From Sabellastarte sp. h YS-2021 (taxonomy: Eukaryota > Annelida > Polychaeta > Sabellida > Sabellidae), in the NCBI GenBank assembly GCA_964017235.1, contig OZ024927.1, positions 53,387,293 to 53,451,292 of the forward strand: 64,000 bases of DNA, written 5' to 3'. Within the stretch, counting starts at the first letter, position 1, and each line of letters begins with the position of its first letter. Positions 18,910 through 29,100 of this stretch are shown here, one piece after another. The notes beneath the pieces were generated by a model. It ran no database searches. It was not told the origin of the DNA and saw only the letters and a list, made by a program, of their open reading frames with translations. The position numbers and the translations under genes are program-made.

Positions 18910-18939
18910 TGATCCAGGTTAACAGTCTCTCTGTTTTTA

Positions 18940-19370
18940 TTGTGGTCTTATTTTCACATTAATAAACTCTTTGCCCCGGGCCAGCAGCCTGCAAGGTGCA
19001 GCATTTACAGAGCAATTGTAATATGTGAGATGTCAGTCCCCTGGCCGGACCTGATGACAAAATTGATTATTATCTCTGCAGTCAAGTCCAGCACCGATAA
19101 CAGGTCGTTGAGAGGTGTGATAAGGGAAGGTTGCCTGGCAGTAGCTTGGGAAACTGTCCTATCATCAAGATCACTGACCAGTTTAAGAATTCTCTGTAAC
19201 CCAATTAACCTTAGGCAACTCTGTCCGGTACCCGGACTCCATACCCGGTACTTTACTGTAACCAGTAATTCTTGTAACCGGCAAAAACTGGCAGGTTGGG
19301 GTCACCAACGAATTTCGACAGCTACTGGTCTATATTTAGCCAGTTTTTTTTTTTTTTTTAACCATTTGGG
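18940..19370 (-). pseudogene. DIRS-B2 possible gag remnant
   Basis: Shared with DIRS-B3 (about 41080-41470) and placed where gag should be. One minus-strand frame (near 19150-19030) includes ARQPSLITPLNDLL, which lines up loosely with AREGSLITNHAAGF in the DIRS-A gag. The match is weak and the frame stops soon after, so this is tentative. Confidence 0.4.
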
Positions 19371-19419
19371 TTGAAGCACTACAGTAAGGACTGTGTAGCC
19401 AACACCCTGTTAGTAGACT

Positions 19420-20030
19420 TGTAACCCATAGAATGAAGCAAGTGTACAAGGCTGTGTAGCCAGTACCAGTCGGTACACTCTGTAGCTAGTTGCTGAAGTG
19501 TACAAGGCTGTGTAGCCAGTACCAGCCGGTACACTCTGTAACCAGTTGTTGAAGCCAGTGTACAAGGCTGTGTAGCCAGTACCAGTCGGTACACTCTGTA
19601 ACCAGTTGTTGAAGCCAGTGTACAAGGCTGTGTAGCCGGTACACTGTAACCAGTTGAGGCTACTGTATAAGGCTGTGAAGCCGGTAGCCGGTCGGTACAT
19701 ACTGTAACCAGTTATTGAAGTCTGTAACCAGTTATTGAAGTAACTGTACAAGGCTGTTTAGCCGGTAGTCAGTCGGTACACTCTGTAACCAGTTGTACAA
19801 GGCTGTGTAGCCAGTAGGTACACCCTGTAACCAGTTGCTGAATGAAGTTTACAACTATCTTGTGTTGAATTCAGTTTCCTCCATTAATTCCTCTGTAACC
19901 GGTTGTTGAAGCAAGTGTACAAGGCTGTATAGCCGGTACATTCTGTAACCAGTTGTTGAAAACAAGTGTACAAGGCTGTATAGCCGGTACTGGTCGATAC
20001 ACTCTGTAACCAGTTGTTGAAAATTGAAAA
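19420..20030. repeat. 60-bp minisatellite inside DIRS-B2
   Basis: Tandem units of about 60 bp around the core ctgtgtagccagtacc and cggtacactctgtaacc. The best three units (about 19440-19620) are exactly 60 bp; later ones are shortened or degenerate. Roughly ten units are present. Because 60 is 20 codons, the minus strand stays open across units and would give a 20-residue repeat (YRLVLATQPCTLASTTGY). DIRS-B3 has three units at the matching place. Confidence 0.85.
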
Positions 20031-21388
20031 TTTTACAACCATCTTTGAACGCACGTCTTATTTGTAGATTTTGACAGTTGCTGGGAAAGCCCTTGTGAGC
20101 TATATTTAGAAACCAATGTTGGTCTGTGTGTCACGTGACCAGCTTGCTGGTCGGAGGGACAACGTGATTGGCTGGTTGGAGATGACGATCAGCTTCGTGA
20201 ACTGGTCGGAAAATCATGTGACCAACTTCGGGGATACGCCCTCACTAGAGGTGTTCTTTCCTTATATCATAGTAAACGTAAGCTTACTGGTCTACTGATG
20301 TCTGTAGCAGAGAAGTCTGTACCAGTACGCTGGAGGTGGATTACAGGAACTAAAAAACTGGAATCACAGTAGACGTGAGTGCAAAGAATGTACTTCCGAC
20401 CTTCTTGTTCGGTAAATCACGTGATAAACTTCGTGACTGGTCGGTGAAAACACGTGACCAGCTTCGTGAAGACACGCGATTGGCTGACTGGGTATGACGT
20501 CAGAGGTCGCGTTCTTTTAGCTGGCCGGTCGGCTGATGCTTTAAAAGCAGAAAAGCCTGGACCAGTGCACTCTGTCGATGAAATTCCTGGCCGGTCTGAA
20601 GTCAGTTCTTCTTCTCAGCCGGCTGTACACTCAAACCAGTTCCTGGCCATCCACTGCCCTTACTACCGACACAAGTGCCGGGTCCATAAGGGTGGGACTG
20701 AGAGTGACAAAAGTTCCTTCTATGTAGAAAATACTTGAGAGGTCGGTTGAAGAAATCTGAAGAATTCACCTCTTGTTTCTGATGAAAAAATATTCGAGCT
20801 AGGCTGGTGTGACTGATGCTTAACAGCAGAGAAGTCAGTACCAGTGCGCTCTGAAGAAATCTGAAGAATTCATCTCATGCTTCTGATTAAAAAACACCAA
20901 ATACTCGAGCTGGGCTGGTGTGACTGATGCTTTACAGCAGAGAAGTTGGTACCAGTGCGCTCTGAAGAATGCATCTGTGATGGGGAATTCCTTCCATTCA
21001 CAGATTTCAAAACTACGTAGACTGAAGATCTCGTGTAGAGACGTTTCTATGGTGATTGTAGCTGGAAGGTTATAGATGAAAAAATTCAAACAAAAGACAC
21101 GGATAAAAATACCTGTTAGAAGTATATCCATAATTCCTCAATATTGTTGATCTGCCCCTAACAACACAAAGGTTGAATGGGAGGAAACTAGCAAAATGGC
21201 TGCCTTCATATATCTCGTCGATTACTGCCCTATCATCAATAATAAATTGAGCCCACTAGGGAGCGTTTCCAGCAGATTTCTAAATGTATATCCGTGCTTG
21301 ACCAGCTGGTAACACTTTACAAAGAAACTCTCCACATATAAGGTTTAAAATCCGTCATAAAGCACACTTTTCCTTTAAAATTCTGGAG
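20031..21388. other. DIRS-B2 5' non-coding segment with direct repeats
   Basis: No convincing protein frame. Two direct repeats of about 115 bp (near 20755-20970) share ctcgagctaggctggtgtga and gtaccagtgcgctctgaag; related copies lie in DIRS-B3 (42250-42400). The segment is probably old gag/leader sequence turned non-coding. Confidence 0.6.
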
Positions 21389-21422
21389 ATGTTGAAAACA
21401 CGTCTGCACAGTACACGCGCCA

Positions 21423-21593
21423 AACGAAAAAGATGCTATGACGTCATGTTGTCTAGACAGGAAGTAAATACCATGCGCCACCTTGCGAATGCACAGTACT
21501 GGGACCGGCCAGCCGGTGGAAACACAGGACGTCTTTTTCTGGCGTTTGGCGGGCCGGTCTGCGCCGACCGGTTTAGCAATTGTCCATTGGATA
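21423..21593. repeat. DIRS-B2 terminal inverted repeat (5' end, presumed promoter)
   Basis: Carries an intact CREB/ATF palindrome TGACGTCA at 21439-21446 and an ETS-type acaggaagta at about 21455-21466. The outer end reads taacgcaataaaa. By position this terminus should drive the minus-strand transcript. Confidence 0.85.
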
Positions 21594-21615
21594 GGATGTA
21601 TTAACGCAATAAAAA

Positions 21616-21782
21616 CACCAATTTCAAAAGGAACTAGCTATGATGGTGATCTATCTCGCTGTCAAGTTTGAATTCAATTGGACAAAGCATTTTCAAGTTA
21701 GAGTCCGGAAACAAAAATGTTGACGGACGTCGGACACATCAATCTAATAGGCGGGTTGGTTACATGCAACCCGCCTAAAAAT
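21616..21782. repeat. Dispersed repeat E, 3' part, ending in a hairpin
   Basis: Continues the repeat broken at 15212. It ends with the stem-loop ggcgggtt...aacccgcc (about 21751-21776), also present at the end of the copy near 51545. Type of element is unknown; a Helitron-like end is possible but not shown. Confidence 0.7.
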
Positions 21783-21789
21783 CTGTGGA

Positions 21790-23170
21790 AAAAAATAGCA
21801 CCAGAGATGCCCGTACCCCACAGCCTAGGGAAATATTTTCAACACCATGAGATACAGAAGCACTGTACCAGTACAAAGTTCAGGATACTTTCAGAGCACT
21901 GTCAGTTATATAAAGTTCCAAAAAATGTTTAAATGCAGAAAATAATGTTTAAAAGAAGGATAATGCATGTAAAGATGAAGTATTAAAACAAGTCAATTCA
22001 ATAACAAGATGACAGCATTAATCAGCAAACTAAAATTCAACATTCTTTATCTACATCTGCATGGCCGAATTATGGTTTACATGTTTTGAATATTACCATG
22101 CATACAGAAGTGGTAATACATTTAATGAACGCTTATGTGTGGTGTTGGAGCAAAATCTGTGGCTCACTTGATGAAATTCTATCTCTTACAATGGGAAGTT
22201 ATGAAAGTAAAATTCTTAATAAATTCTAATATGAATTAACGGTGCTTAATCTGCATCAAAAGACAGACCCAAAGGTGCAATAAGATTTTAAAGGTCAAGG
22301 TCACTACGACAAGGTCAAAGGTCAAATTAAGGTCACACCATGATAATACACACCTATGGCCCCTGACCAATGTCCCTACCAAGTATCAACTTCCTACACC
22401 TTACGGTTTCCGAGATATAGCCCGGACAAGATTTTATAGGTCAAGGTCACTACGGCCAGGTCAAAGGTCAAATCAAGGTCAGATCATGACGTTGCACACC
22501 TACACCCCCTAACCAATGTCCCTACCAAGTATCAACTTCCTACACCTTACGGTTTCTGAGATATAGCCCGGACAAGATTTTATAGGTCAAGGTCACTACG
22601 GCAAGGTCAAAGGTCAAATCAAGGTCACACCATGACGTTGCACAACTACACCCCCTAACCAATATCCCTACCAAGTATCAACTTCCTACACCTTACAGTT
22701 TCCGAGATATAGCCCGGACAAGATTTTATAGGTCAAAGGTCAAATCAAGGTCAGACCATGATGTTGCACAACTACACCCCCTAACCAATGTCCCTACCAA
22801 GTATCAACTTCCTACACCTTACGGTTTCTGAGATATAGCCCGGACAAGATTTTATAGGTCAAGGTCACTACGGCAAGGTCAAATCAAGGTCACTCCATGA
22901 CGTTGCACACCTACACCCCCTAACCAATATCCCTACCAAGTATCAACTTCCTACACCTTACAGTTTCCGAGATATAGCCCGGACAAGATTTTATAGGTCA
23001 AGGTCATTACGGAAAGGTCAAATCAAGGTCACACCATGACGTTGCACAACTACACCCCCTAACCAATGTCCCTACCAAGTATCAACTTCCTACACCTTAC
23101 GGTTTCTGAGATACAGCCCGGACAAACTTTTTCCCGCCGCCCAACCGCCCATCCAGACACCATGGGTGAA
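21790..23170. repeat. Composite repeat with AGGTCA-rich tandem array
   Basis: A unique head (21790-22275) is followed by about six units of a 146-bp (some 128-137-bp) tandem repeat and a short tail (tttttcccgccgccc). The same head, array and tail recur at 53440-54730, so it moves or duplicates as one module. Units contain several AGGTCA half-sites; four places have the exact direct repeat AGGTCAAAGGTCA (22312, 22458, 22604, 22730). It resembles the tandem-core non-autonomous elements described in bivalves, by structure only. Confidence 0.8.
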
Positions 23171-23638
23171 AACTTAAAATAAAACTTATGTGAAAAATAA
23201 TCTGACTAAAAATCGACATTTCACCCATTTTATTCACATTTTTGGAAATCAGCTTATTGAATATTCTTACTAATAGTTTACAGTACCAGGTTCACTAGTT
23301 TTTACTTGGTTTCTCATCAGTCTTGAATCCTTTTTAGAGCCATTCACAGCCCTTGTTTTAATATGGATCATGATTGATTCTCAAAATCATTTCATAATTT
23401 TTAAGGCTGATTTTTCACCAATTACCGAAAATATTGAGGTGTACATGTTTCTTTAGACCCCAACCTACAACTAAGAATTTCAGGGAAACAAAAAAAATCT
23501 CATGAGGCTTAAAGTTTTATTTCAATGATTGCTAAATCCACACTGTAACTTTTACTGAAACATTAACCAACTGGTGTTTAAAAGTCACATGAAAAAACTG
23601 TATGAAAGAGGTATTAGTTTAAGCAAGAACTTGCTTAC
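23171..23638. other. Intron sequence, nothing recognised
   Basis: AT-rich sequence between the composite repeat and exon a. Pyrimidine runs are present, but no exon or repeat signal was seen. Confidence 0.5.
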
Positions 23639-23854
23639 CTGTGTTTTCCATTCCGCTAATTTCTCTGAAAATTTTTCCCTTTCATAATCTAATTCATGTT
23701 TCTTTTCTGTCAACTGACTGCTCAAAGAGCTGCATGTCTTCTCTGAATCTCCAATTTCTTGTTTTAATTGCTCAGTTTGACATTCATAAACACCAATACT
23801 TTCTACATGCCTGCTAAGTAAGGCATTTGTTTCCTTTAGATTGGCTTGTGCATG
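23639..23854 (-). CDS. Host gene exon a: coiled-coil segment
   Basis: A 216-bp (72-codon) phase-0 exon on the minus strand with a clear acceptor (ctatag above 23854) and a strong donor (CAG|gtaagc below 23639). It encodes a charged heptad-like sequence including HAQANLKETNALLSRH, TEQLKQEIGDSEKT and SSQLTEKKHELDYEREKF, a coiled coil. It splices in phase to exon b at 13873 across a 9.8 kb intron holding DIRS-B2, a hAT-type MITE and repeats. The gene is not identified. Further exons probably lie outside the window or are too short to see. Confidence 0.72.
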
Positions 23855-25195
23855 CTATAGAAAACAGAAAATATTTTGTACACCATATAACCTGTTTCAT
23901 CATGTTTCGGACATAATTCCCAAAATTTTGTCATGACCTCTTACAGAAGTGTTTAAACAGTAGAAAATCAGTAAATTATCAGCTGAATTGTCTCAGATGG
24001 TATGCCACCTAAAATATGAAAGTTATCACATATGAAAGAAAATCTCTGGGGTAGCGATAGCAGTCGGGGTGGTAGCGAGGCTGTGCCAAAACTTAAGTAT
24101 TCCTGACTTTTGTCCAGAGATACAATAAGAAATCCAACCAATTTCTCCAATGTTTTTTTGCATGTATAAAGTTTAAATACGAATTTAAGGTGTTTTATTT
24201 TCTTTGATTACATCTTCCTATTAGTGGGCTTAATTGATTGGGACAATACAAGAAAAAATAGGGTTTTACGCTATCCTGGATTTGGTCCAGTTTTGTATTG
24301 GCAAGATACTCATGCCAAAAACATTCTGTCTTATCCTAAGAGTAATATCTTTCCTCAATCAAATACATCTACTAAGTGCTAACATACCTTATAACTGAAA
24401 TGAAGTAGAGCAAAATCATTAAAAAAGGTCTAAAAAGACAATGCACAGAAACTAGCATAGATGAACTTTGAAAGCTGATATGCCTCTGAAACTGCCTTGA
24501 GCATTTTGTTTGGGTGGATTGAAATCAAGAAAAAAGTCCATAATTTAAGCCCTATGATATAGTTAAGTCATAGGGCATTTTGGATGAAATCTACCAGCAT
24601 TTTTGAGTGGCCTGTACAGATGAAAATGAGCTCATAATTTTTCCATGACCATTGCTAATATATTGTGTTTTTTGGTGTGTTTTTTTTCCTTTTTCAAATA
24701 ACAACAGAAAAATAAATTATAATTTTGAACAAGGATTCCTTTCACTTATAAGTACCCATAGAATTAAAACAGAGCTTTGAATTACGGTACTTCAGACTTT
24801 CAGATTTTCTTACAATATCTTTCAAAAATATTAAAGTCGCACAAATCTAACATAGCTCTAAAGTGCAAATTTAAACTAAAATGCAACCCTGTCAGTTCAA
24901 CAAGAGGAGAGTGCCCGTGAACGGGCACTGTGTCAGCTGACTGAATGTTTTTGATTTGTGATGGTGATAATGAGAGGAAAGCATAATTATCAGGGAAAGG
25001 GCTGTACAGAAATACAGTAAATGGTAACTGAACAGCATGTTCGAAAGATATTCCGAAGCTGACAGAAAAAAAGGACAAAAAGTTGTGCCCTGCAAATGGT
25101 ATTATGAAATAAAGTAACAAGGTAATTGTTTAAGTGTAAAAAGTAGGTTAAAAATATTTAAAGAAATACTATAAATGCAATATCCTCGTTCGACC
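23855..25195. other. Intron or intergenic sequence with two small palindromic repeats
   Basis: Mostly unremarkable AT-rich DNA. Near 24094-24121 a decayed hairpin (gtattcctgac...gagatacaataa) resembles the ends at 54966 and 55600. At about 24551-24578 gccctatga and tcatagggc form a 9-bp stem, probably another small repeat. No exon was found. Confidence 0.5.
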
Positions 25196-26190
25196 ATGAA
25201 GAAGGGGTCCAAAGGTCAAATCTGACCATACCAAAAGATTCCCAGCCAAAGAATTTAGGATGGTTTACCATCCCAAACCTCTCGGACCAATAATAAGTGA
25301 GTCATAGGCACTTTTTAAGTTTGGCTATCCTTGTTTGACCTTGACGGAGGGGGTCCAAGGTCAAATCCGACCACACAAAAAAATGAAGAAGGGGTCCAAA
25401 GGTCAAATCTGACCATACCAAAAGATTCCCAGCCAAAGAATTTAGGATGGTTTACCATCCCAAACCTCTCGGACCAATAATAAGTGAGTCATAGGCACTT
25501 TTTAAGTTTGGCTATCCTTGTTTGACCTTGACGGAGGGGGTCCAAGGTCAAATCCGACCACACAAAAAAATTCCCAGCCCATGATTTCCTGTAGCTTGTT
25601 TACCATCCCAAACCTGTAGGACCAATAATAAGCGAGTTCTAAGCAATTGTAAGTTTGGCTATCCTCAATTGACCTTGAAGGAGGGGTCCCAGGTCAAATC
25701 TGACCACACCAAAAGAATCCCAGCCCATGATTTCCTATATGTTGGTTTACCATCCCAAACCTCCAAGACCAATAATACGCGAGTTATAAGCACTTTAAGT
25801 TTGGCTATCTTCGTTTTACCTGGAAGGAGGGGTCTAAGGTGAAATCTGACCACACCAAAAGATTCCCAGCCCATGATTTTCTATAGGTTGGTTTTCCATT
25901 CCAAACCTCTAGGACCAATAATAAGCGAGTTATAAGCACTTTTAAGTTTGGCTATCCTCATTTGACCTTGAAGGAGGGGTCCAAGGTCAAATCCGACCAC
26001 ACCAAAAAATTCCCAGCTCATGATTTTCTATAGGTTGGTTTTCATTCCAAACCTCTAGGACCAATAATAAGCGAGTTATAAGCACTTTTATGTTTGGCTA
26101 TCCTCATTTGACCTTGAAGGAGGGTTCCAAGGTCAAATCGGACCATATTAACAGATTCCCAGCCCATGATTTCCTACAGGTTGGATACAA
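25196..26190. repeat. 146-bp tandem repeat with AAGGTCA motifs
   Basis: Six to seven units of about 144-149 bp share gtttggctatcc, tgaccttgaaggagg, aggtcaaatctgacc and gaccaataataagcgagtta. The first 187-bp block (25196-25382) is followed by an almost exact copy (25383-25569). Related units occur near 43975-44235 and 52830-53310. Confidence 0.85.
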
Positions 26191-29100
26191 TGATTTACTC
26201 AACAGTGAGAACCTGAAAGAAGCTATTGATCAGCTATGCCATGACATAGAGGTCTGCAATTTCACTATGTTATAGCTGACCAAAACGTCTGTGAATAACA
26301 TATTTAACAAAATACTCTAAATGTAATAGTTTTCAAGTTACTACTGATTTACTCAAGAGTGAGAACCTCAAAGTAACTATTACTCAGCTATGCCATGAGC
26401 TACATGTCTGAATTTTTGCTCTGTTATAGCTGACCTAAAAGTAGGTGAACAACATATTTAAGCAAAATACTGTAAATGCAATAGTTTTCAAGTTACAACT
26501 GATTTACTCAATAGTGAGAACCTGAAAATAGCTATTGCTCCACTATGCCATGAGCTATAGGTCTGTAATTTCACTATGTTATAGCTAACCCAAAAGTAGG
26601 TGAACAATATATTTTAACAAAATACTCCAAATGCAATATTTTTCAAGTTATAGCCAATTTACTCAACAGTCAGTGCCTGAGAATAGCTATTGCTCAGTTG
26701 TGCCATGAGCTACAGGTCTGTAATTTCACTATGTTATAGCTGACCCAAAAGTAGCTGAATAACATATTTGCACAAATTTCTGTAAAGGCAATAGTTTTCC
26801 AATTACAACTGATTTACTCAACAGTGAGAACTTCAAAGTAGCTATTACTCAGCTATGCAATGAGCCACAGGTCTGGAACTTCACTATGTTATAGCTGACT
26901 CCAAAATAGGTGAATAACATATTGCAACAAAATACTCTAAATGCAATAGTTTCCAAGTTATAAGCGATTTACTCAACAGTGATAACCTAAAAGTAGCTAT
27001 TACTCAGCTATGCCATGAGCTACAGGTCTAAAATTTTACTATGTTATAGCTGACCCAAAAGTAGCTGAATAACATATTTATACTAAATTCTCTAAATGCA
27101 ATAGTTTTCAAATTATAAGTGATTTGCTCAACATTGAGAACTTCAAAGTAGCTATTACTCAGCTATGCAATGTGTCACAGGTCTGGAACTTCACTATGTT
27201 ATAGCTAACCCCAAAATAGGTGAATAACATATTGAAACAAAATACTCTAAATGCAATAATTTCCAAGTTATAAGCGATTTACTCAACAGTGATAACCTCA
27301 AAGTAGCTATTACTCAGCTATGCCATGAGCTACAGGTCTGAAATTTTACTATGTTATAGCTGACCCAAAAGTAGGTGAACAACATATTTAAGCAAAATAC
27401 TGTACATGCAATAGTTTTCAAGTTACAACTGATTTACTCAATAGTGATGACCTAAAAGTAGCTATTACTCAGCTATGCCATGAGCTACAGGTCTGAAATT
27501 TTACTATGTTATAGCTGACCCAAAAGTAGCTGAATAACATATTTATACTAAATTCTCTAAATGCAATAGTTTTGCAATTACAACTGATTTACTCAATAGT
27601 GAGAACCTCAAAGTAGTCATTACTCAGCTATGCAATGAGCTACAGGTCTGAAATTTTACTATGTTATAGCTGACCCAAAAGTAGCTGAATAACATATTTA
27701 TACGAAATTCTGTAAATGCAATAGTTTTCCAATTACAACTGATTTACTCAATAGTGAGAACTTCAAAGTAGCTATTACTCAGCTGTGCCATGACCTACAG
27801 ATCTGAAATTTCACTATGTTATAGCTGGCCCAAAAGTAGCTGAATAACATATTTATACGAAATTCTCTAAATGCAATAGTTTTGCAATTACAACTGATTT
27901 ACTCAATAGTGAGAACCTCAAAGTAGTTATTACTCAGCTATGCAATGAGCTACAGGTCTGAAATTTTACTATGTTATAGCTGACCCAAAAGTAGGTGAAC
28001 AACATATTTAAGCAAAATACTGTAAATGCAATAGTTTTCAAGTTACAACTGATTTACTCAATAGTGATGACCTAAAAGTAGCTATTACTCAGCTATGCCA
28101 TGAGCTACAGGTCTGAAATTTTACTATGTTATAGCTGACCCAAAAGTAGCTGAATAACATATTTATACGAAATACTCTAAATGCAATAGTTTTCCAATTA
28201 CAACTGATTTACTCAATAGTGAGAACTTTAAAGTAGCTATTACTCAGCTATGCCATGACCTACAGATCTGAAATTTCACTATGTTATAGCTGGCCCAAAA
28301 GTAGCTGAATAACATGTTTATACGAAATTCTCTAAATACAATAGGTTTTAAGTTACAAGTGATTTACTCAATAGTGAGAACTTCAAAGTAGCTATTACTC
28401 AGCTATGCAATGAGCCACAGATCTGAAACTTCACTATGTTATAGCTGATCCCAAAATAGGTGAATAACATATTGAAACAAAATACTGTAAATGCAATAGT
28501 TTCCAAGTTATAAGCGATTTACTCAACAGTGATAACCTAAAAGTAGCTATTACTCAGCTATGCCATGAGCTACAGGTCTGAAATTTTACTATGTTATAGC
28601 TGACCCAAAAGTAGCTGAATAACATATTTATACGAAATTCTGTAAATGCAATAGTTTTCCAATTACAACTGATTTACTCAATAGTGAGAACTTCAAAGTA
28701 GCTATTACTCAGCTGTGCCATGACCTACAGATCTGAAATTTCACTATGTTATAGCTGGCCCAAAAGTAGCTGAATAACATATTTATACGAAATTCTCTAA
28801 ATGCAATAGTTTTGCAATTACAACTGATTTACTCAATAGTGAGAACCTCAAAGTGGTTATTACTCAGCTATGCAATGAGCTACAGGTCTGAAATTTTACT
28901 ATGTTATAGCTGACCCAAAAGTAGGTGAACAACATATTTAAGCAAAATACTGTAAATGCAATAGTTTTCAAGTTACAACTGATTTACTCAATAGTGATGA
29001 CCTAAAAGTAGCTATTACTCAGCTATGCCATGAGCTACAGGTCTGAAATTTTACTATGTTATAGCTGACCCAAAAGTAGCTGAATAACATATTTATACGA

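Larger units (their letters stand above)
15213..21615 (-). mobile_element. DIRS-B2: non-autonomous, decayed DIRS-like element
   Basis: About 6.4 kb, bounded by the empty-site comparison with repeat E. It has inverted termini (15253-15426 and 21423-21593), an internal complementary region (15485-15581), and minus-strand remains of recombinase, RNase H, RT and perhaps gag. It also contains a 60-bp minisatellite and a long non-coding 5' segment. The genes are broken by many stops and shifts, and the RT finger/motif-A part is deleted at the same place as in DIRS-B3. Confidence 0.9.

Noticed and set aside
24800-25120. Minus-strand frame of 106 codons
   Set aside because: AT-rich, hydrophobic, no splice sites or motif, and not linked in phase to the host exons.
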